From PALSA-1006 sp963733265 (GTDB lineage Bacteria > Pseudomonadota > Gammaproteobacteria > Burkholderiales > Gallionellaceae): a stretch of 64,000 nucleotides of DNA. The translations under genes and the position numbers were made by a program. The notes under the pieces are model-generated. The model saw only the letters and a list, made by a program, of their open reading frames with translations. It made no database searches and had not been told where the DNA came from. The stretch is from assembly GCA_963733265.1 (NCBI GenBank), contig CAVTCF010000004.1, forward strand, positions 248,001 through 312,000, written 5' to 3'. This document shows, one piece after another, positions 61,167 through 64,000 of this stretch. Positions within the stretch are counted from its first letter, which is position 1. The number at the start of each line of letters is the position of its first letter.

Positions 61167-61178
61167 GAACGATCGTTC
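61167..61178. promoter_or_regulatory. Palindrome GAACGATCGTTC, candidate LexA-type operator
   Basis: A perfect 12-bp palindrome of the form GAAC-N4-GTTC, midway between two divergent starts (61142 and 61219). The same form is the LexA box of Bacillus and actinobacteria. LexA of most beta- and gammaproteobacteria uses CTGT-N8-ACAG, so the identity is uncertain. Confidence 0.4.
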
Positions 61179-61218
61179 TATATCATTTTCAAAACGTTCA
61201 TTCTGTACGTTTGCTCCC

Positions 61219-61698
61219 ATGACTGCCTCAAACCGTATCGAAATCATGTTGCCCAAGCTGGGCGCGCTGCCTGTCTATCTTCCGCTATTTGGACATAATG
61301 TTCCTGCTGGTTTTCCATCGCCTGCTGATGACCACATGGAAGCATTGATCAGTTTGGACGAGGAATTAATACATCATAAAACTTCTACTTTCTTTGTACG
61401 AGCCAGGGGTAACAGCATGACCGGTGCCGGCATCCATGACGGTGACTTACTGGTTGTCGATAAATCCCTGGAACCGATTTCCGGCGACATCGTTATCGCA
61501 TCGGTGGACGGCAACATTACGGTTATTCAAATGAGCAATAACGCTGAAATAGCAAATACAGAAAGACGAAGGTTTATCAAGAAGACCGCAATTGCGGCCC
61601 TGATCTTCAGTGCGGCGGGCAGCTTGTCTGGTGTCGCAGAAGCGGCGAAAGAGAGTGCAAAAAATGAGGGAATTCATCCTTTCGTTTTGTCATTTTAA
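61219..61698 (+). CDS. UmuD-like S24 protein fused to Tat signal, probably inactive
   Basis: A 159-residue chimera. Residues 1-103 follow UmuD: the cleavage-site region PAGFPSPADDH, catalytic Ser in RGNSMTGAGIHDGDLLVVD, and VDGNITVI. Where UmuD has the catalytic Lys (T-V-K), Ile stands here. From Met105 an unrelated piece follows: a twin-arginine signal (ERRRFIKKTAIAALIFSAAG...AEAA) and 16 residues, then stop. That Met (ATG at 61531) could be its own start. No umuC follows. Confidence 0.65.
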   Translation: MTASNRIEIMLPKLGALPVYLPLFGHNVPAGFPSPADDHMEALISLDEELIHHKTSTFFVRARGNSMTGAGIHDGDLLVVDKSLEPISGDIVIASVDGNITVIQMSNNAEIANTERRRFIKKTAIAALIFSAAGSLSGVAEAAKESAKNEGIHPFVLSF

Positions 61699-61769
61699 AT
61701 TGTTTATGAAATGAAAAAAGTAACTAACGCAGACCTACAAACCAAACTTTCGATTAAAGGATAAATTCA

Positions 61770-62246
61770 ATGAAATACAAACTCAAATTGTTAATAGCCG
61801 CCGTAGTGTTCACGACATTTGCGGCTACAGCATTGGCGACAACGGAAGCAAATAGTCCCAAACCTGCTCACGAAGGTCCATCGGTCAGCATCCCAGCTGC
61901 AAAAATAGTATTTAACGGTAGCGGCCTAAAAACCAGTGCGGGTGAAGTATTCGTGGGACAGGGATATGGAAACTTCAGCACGGGGCGGCATGGAACATTT
62001 ATGAGACTACCGTCTGGTTTCGTGACTCCAAACCATACCCACACAGAAGACTACTACGCTGTCGTTTTAAAGGGAATTGTTGTGAATACACAGACTGGTG
62101 GCAAAGAAGTTCATCTGCCAGTTGGTTCGTATTTTTTTCAGCGTGGCGAAGAAGATCACGTGACCAAATGTGTGTCGAAAACCGACTGTTTGGTATTCAA
62201 CGTACAGCTAGATAAATTTGACTTTATACCGAGTAAGAAGGACTAG
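61770..62246 (+). CDS. Secreted cupin-domain protein
   Basis: A 158-residue protein with a signal peptide ending near ALATT. A single cupin barrel carries the metal motif in TPNHTHTEDYYAVVLKG and a second-half GEEDHV. Two Cys near the end (KCVSKTDCLVF) could form a disulfide in the periplasm. Similar to periplasmic ChrR-type/DUF4437-like cupins. Substrate unknown. Ends in a terminator. Confidence 0.8.
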   Translation: MKYKLKLLIAAVVFTTFAATALATTEANSPKPAHEGPSVSIPAAKIVFNGSGLKTSAGEVFVGQGYGNFSTGRHGTFMRLPSGFVTPNHTHTEDYYAVVLKGIVVNTQTGGKEVHLPVGSYFFQRGEEDHVTKCVSKTDCLVFNVQLDKFDFIPSKKD

Positions 62247-62257
62247 TCAGAGAAATT

Positions 62258-62287
62258 GGGAAGGGCAGGCATGAATATGTCCTTCCC
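62258..62287 (+). terminator. Hairpin after the cupin gene
   Basis: GGGAAGGGCA (62258-62267) pairs with TGTCCTTCCC (62278-62287), a 10-bp stem with one wobble, followed by GTTTGTT. Confidence 0.65.
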
Positions 62288-62402
62288 GTTTGTTGGAGTC
62301 GTATAGCCGTGCGACAGCTCCTATGGGGAAAGTTCAGGCTACATGGAACTACAAAGACGATCTGACAATGAAAACAAAATTTACATTTGAAAGGATAATG
62401 CA

Positions 62403-62987
62403 ATGGACGAGATATACAAACCGAATACACAGCCAGTATATAGACGCGGAGTGGTCCCCATGACCTTCATAGGTGGCGATAGGGGAAAGTGGAAAATTAC
62501 AAGTATGACAGCGGTTACTGGAGCGGAGCTTCCGAAGGCGAAATGTATTGAAGTTCAGCCTGTTCATGTTGTCCCGAACAATTGTCGCTGGGCTCTCAAA
62601 GGTGTAGCTGGACATGCTCGCTATGTTGAACGATCCGAGCGGGGGCCGCTCGACGTGTCTTCCCCGCCTTTGGGGCGCCCCGAGGCGACAACAGCGGTTC
62701 TAATTCCGATGAGGAAAACCGATTCATGGTGGGTCATGACGCAAGACGAGCGCCGTGCAATTTTCGAAGAGCGATCGCATCACATTGGCCTCAGCATGAA
62801 GTATTTGCCGGCGATTGCGAGAGGGCTATATCACAGTCGTGACCTTGGGGAGCCCTTTGATTTTCTCGCATGGTTCGAGTTCGCACCTGAATATGAAGGA
62901 GCGTTCGATGAAATGTTGGTAGAGCTGAGGTCGACTGAAGAATGGAAGTATGTTGATCATGAGATTGAAATCAGGGTGGCACGTTGA
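62403..62987 (+). CDS. Chlorite dismutase-family protein (short type)
   Basis: A 194-residue haem-protein family member of the short clade. Diagnostic segments: ERRAIFEERSHHIGLSMKYLPAIARGLYHSRDLGEPFDFLAWFEFAP, with the proximal His expected in the SHH region and Glu in WFEF, then LRSTEEWKYVDHEIEIRV. AAAGGA ribosome site. Chlorite is split to chloride and O2 in true enzymes; related proteins have other roles. Similar short enzymes occur in nitrite oxidisers such as Nitrobacter. Confidence 0.82.
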   Translation: MDEIYKPNTQPVYRRGVVPMTFIGGDRGKWKITSMTAVTGAELPKAKCIEVQPVHVVPNNCRWALKGVAGHARYVERSERGPLDVSSPPLGRPEATTAVLIPMRKTDSWWVMTQDERRAIFEERSHHIGLSMKYLPAIARGLYHSRDLGEPFDFLAWFEFAPEYEGAFDEMLVELRSTEEWKYVDHEIEIRVAR

Positions 62988-63056
62988 AATTTTGGTACAC
63001 AAAATAACAACGCAGATGGTGCGACATAACAAAAGAAAACCTTAATGATAAATACC

Positions 63057-63791
63057 ATGAAAAGAATTCTACATACCATGTTGCGAGTGAATGATTTGGA
63101 ACGATCACTCGATTTTTACACAAACACGCTAGGCATGCGTTTGTTACGGCGAACTGAATATCCTAGTGGTCGATTTACTTTGGCGTTTGTAGGGTACGGC
63201 GACGAGAACAAAGCTGGGGTAATCGAGTTGACCTACAACTGGGATAAAGACTACAAGTTGCTAAACTCGCCGCAGCCGACGCATAGCGGAAAGAAAGTTG
63301 AGGTGCTTGAATTTTTCTTCTACGAATGTCCGCATTGTTATCACCTGGAAAACCCTTTAAGTAATTGGGAAAAGAAAATACCCAAGGATGTCGAATTACA
63401 ATTCGTGCCCGTTATTTTCCGGGATTCTGAAGAGCCAATGGCGCGAACCTTCTATGCGCTACAATCACTTGGGCAGAGCTCTCGCTTGAATAAAGATTTG
63501 TTCGAAGCATGGCACGTCTTCAATGTTGACCTGAGTAATGAGGCGAAGATCTCCGATTTCGTGGCAAAGCACGGAGTAGATCGTGAAAAGTTCGGTGCAG
63601 CCTATAACTCATTTTTCGTTCAAAGTAAGATAGCGCTCGGCAACCAGATGTTACGAAGTTATGAGGTGCGCGGTACCCCAAGTATTGTAGTGGATGGAAA
63701 ATATATTATCTCTGGACTGCAACCGGATGACATTATCAAAGTCTTGGATGAAATTGTTGTGCTGGCACGGAAAGAGCGGAATAAACGTTAA
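63057..63791 (+). CDS. Chimera: N-terminal half of glyoxalase I fused to leaderless DsbA
   Basis: About 244 residues. Residues 1-65 are the N-terminal half of lactoylglutathione lyase (KRILHTMLRVNDLERSLDFY, LAFVGYGDE, VIELTYNW), keeping His5 and Glu57 ligands but lacking the second half. From about 66 it is DsbA: SPQPTHSGKKVEVLEFFFYE, active site C91-P-H-C94, cis-Pro in RGTPSIVVDGKY. There is no signal peptide. The join NWDKDYKLLN resembles both parents. No ribosome site is clear; ATG 63045 is an alternative start. Confidence 0.8.
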   Translation: MKRILHTMLRVNDLERSLDFYTNTLGMRLLRRTEYPSGRFTLAFVGYGDENKAGVIELTYNWDKDYKLLNSPQPTHSGKKVEVLEFFFYECPHCYHLENPLSNWEKKIPKDVELQFVPVIFRDSEEPMARTFYALQSLGQSSRLNKDLFEAWHVFNVDLSNEAKISDFVAKHGVDREKFGAAYNSFFVQSKIALGNQMLRSYEVRGTPSIVVDGKYIISGLQPDDIIKVLDEIVVLARKERNKR

Positions 63792-63835
63792 TGCTACTAC
63801 CATACAAATATGAGATTGTACCTATCTTGCCCGCA

Positions 63836-64000
63836 TCATCTGATTGAGGATCTACCGGATTTGCAGCGCGCAGCGAGAGAGTCGCTGCTCAGGGATTTAA
63901 GAAATTCTACGATATCATCCACGTTATGCTCGCTAAGCGAGGCGGGTTCCATACGGGCAATCGTTCTTTCTTGCTTTGACCATAGAATAGTTTCATTGCC
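63836..64000 (-). CDS. C-terminal end of a possible c-type cytochrome or peroxidase (partial)
   Basis: An open frame enters from the right end and stops with TGA at 63836. The visible 54 residues include RMEPASLSEHNVDDIVEFLKSLSSD, similar to the C-terminal helix of small c-type cytochromes and cytochrome c peroxidases (LSExxxxDIVxFLKSL). No haem motif lies in this part. Assignment from this tail alone is weak. Confidence 0.4.
   Translation of the reverse strand, partial: GNETILWSKQERTIARMEPASLSEHNVDDIVEFLKSLSSDSLAARCKSGRSSIR

Noticed and set aside
1..64000. CRISPR array, insertion sequence or prophage
   Set aside because: No evenly spaced direct repeats, transposase, integrase or phage structural gene was recognised on either strand.

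Overview
The window is bacterial chromosome with moderate G+C content, closely packed genes, and flagellar and chemotaxis genes in a betaproteobacterial-style order (flhA-flhF-flhG-fliA-motC-motD; flgN-flgM-flgA diverging from flgBCDEF). Together with a short chlorite-dismutase-family protein, a VIT1/CCC1 metal transporter and a DUF1501/DUF1800 pair, this suggests a motile environmental betaproteobacterium, possibly of the Gallionellaceae/Nitrosomonadales. That placement is inference; no rRNA or other taxonomic marker lies in the window.

Region 1 (1-14.4 kb) is a chemotaxis locus on the plus strand. It opens with what looks like the last codons of cheZ, followed by cheA, a receptor without a periplasmic domain, cheY and a second cheA. 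A porin / secreted protein / VIT1-transporter block follows, then cheR, cheD, cheB, a STAS protein, an HDOD protein, a second cheD and flhB. The receptor and both CheD proteins end in the same acidic-hydrophobic tail.

Region 2 (14.4-18.9 kb) lies on the minus strand and separates flhB from flhA. It holds two tandem outer-membrane beta-barrel paralogues, a DUF1800 lipoprotein and a Tat-exported DUF1501 protein.

Region 3 (19.1-25.8 kb) is the flhA-flhF-flhG-fliA-motC-motD operon, coupled by overlapping start and stop codons up to motC. FlhG has a degenerate P-loop and an in-frame palindromic insert. Next come another beta-barrel protein, a strong terminator, two small paralogous proteins, a LuxR-type response regulator and a PAS-containing NarX-like kinase (25.9-29.3 kb). 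Region 4 (29.4-34.9 kb) holds flgN-flgM-flgA, with a textbook sigma-28 promoter before flgM, and flgBCDEF. The flagellar series stops after flgF.

Region 5 (35-64 kb) is accessory: mostly one- to four-gene units with their own regulators (LysR, MocR, AraC, HxlR) and small enzymes (PfpI, GFA, nitronate monooxygenase, SDR, tautomerases, MBL hydrolase, methyltransferase). It also has a beta-helix lipoprotein, an NYN-domain nuclease, a secreted DNA/RNA endonuclease with an HMCES protein, and several uncharacterised proteins. Spacers carry diverged copies of a non-coding repeat of about 100 bp. Three genes are truncated or chimeric: NnrE with a shortened NnrD half, a UmuD-like protein fused to a Tat signal without the catalytic lysine, and half a glyoxalase I fused to a leaderless DsbA. 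No CRISPR array, tRNA, rRNA, transposase or integrase was recognised.
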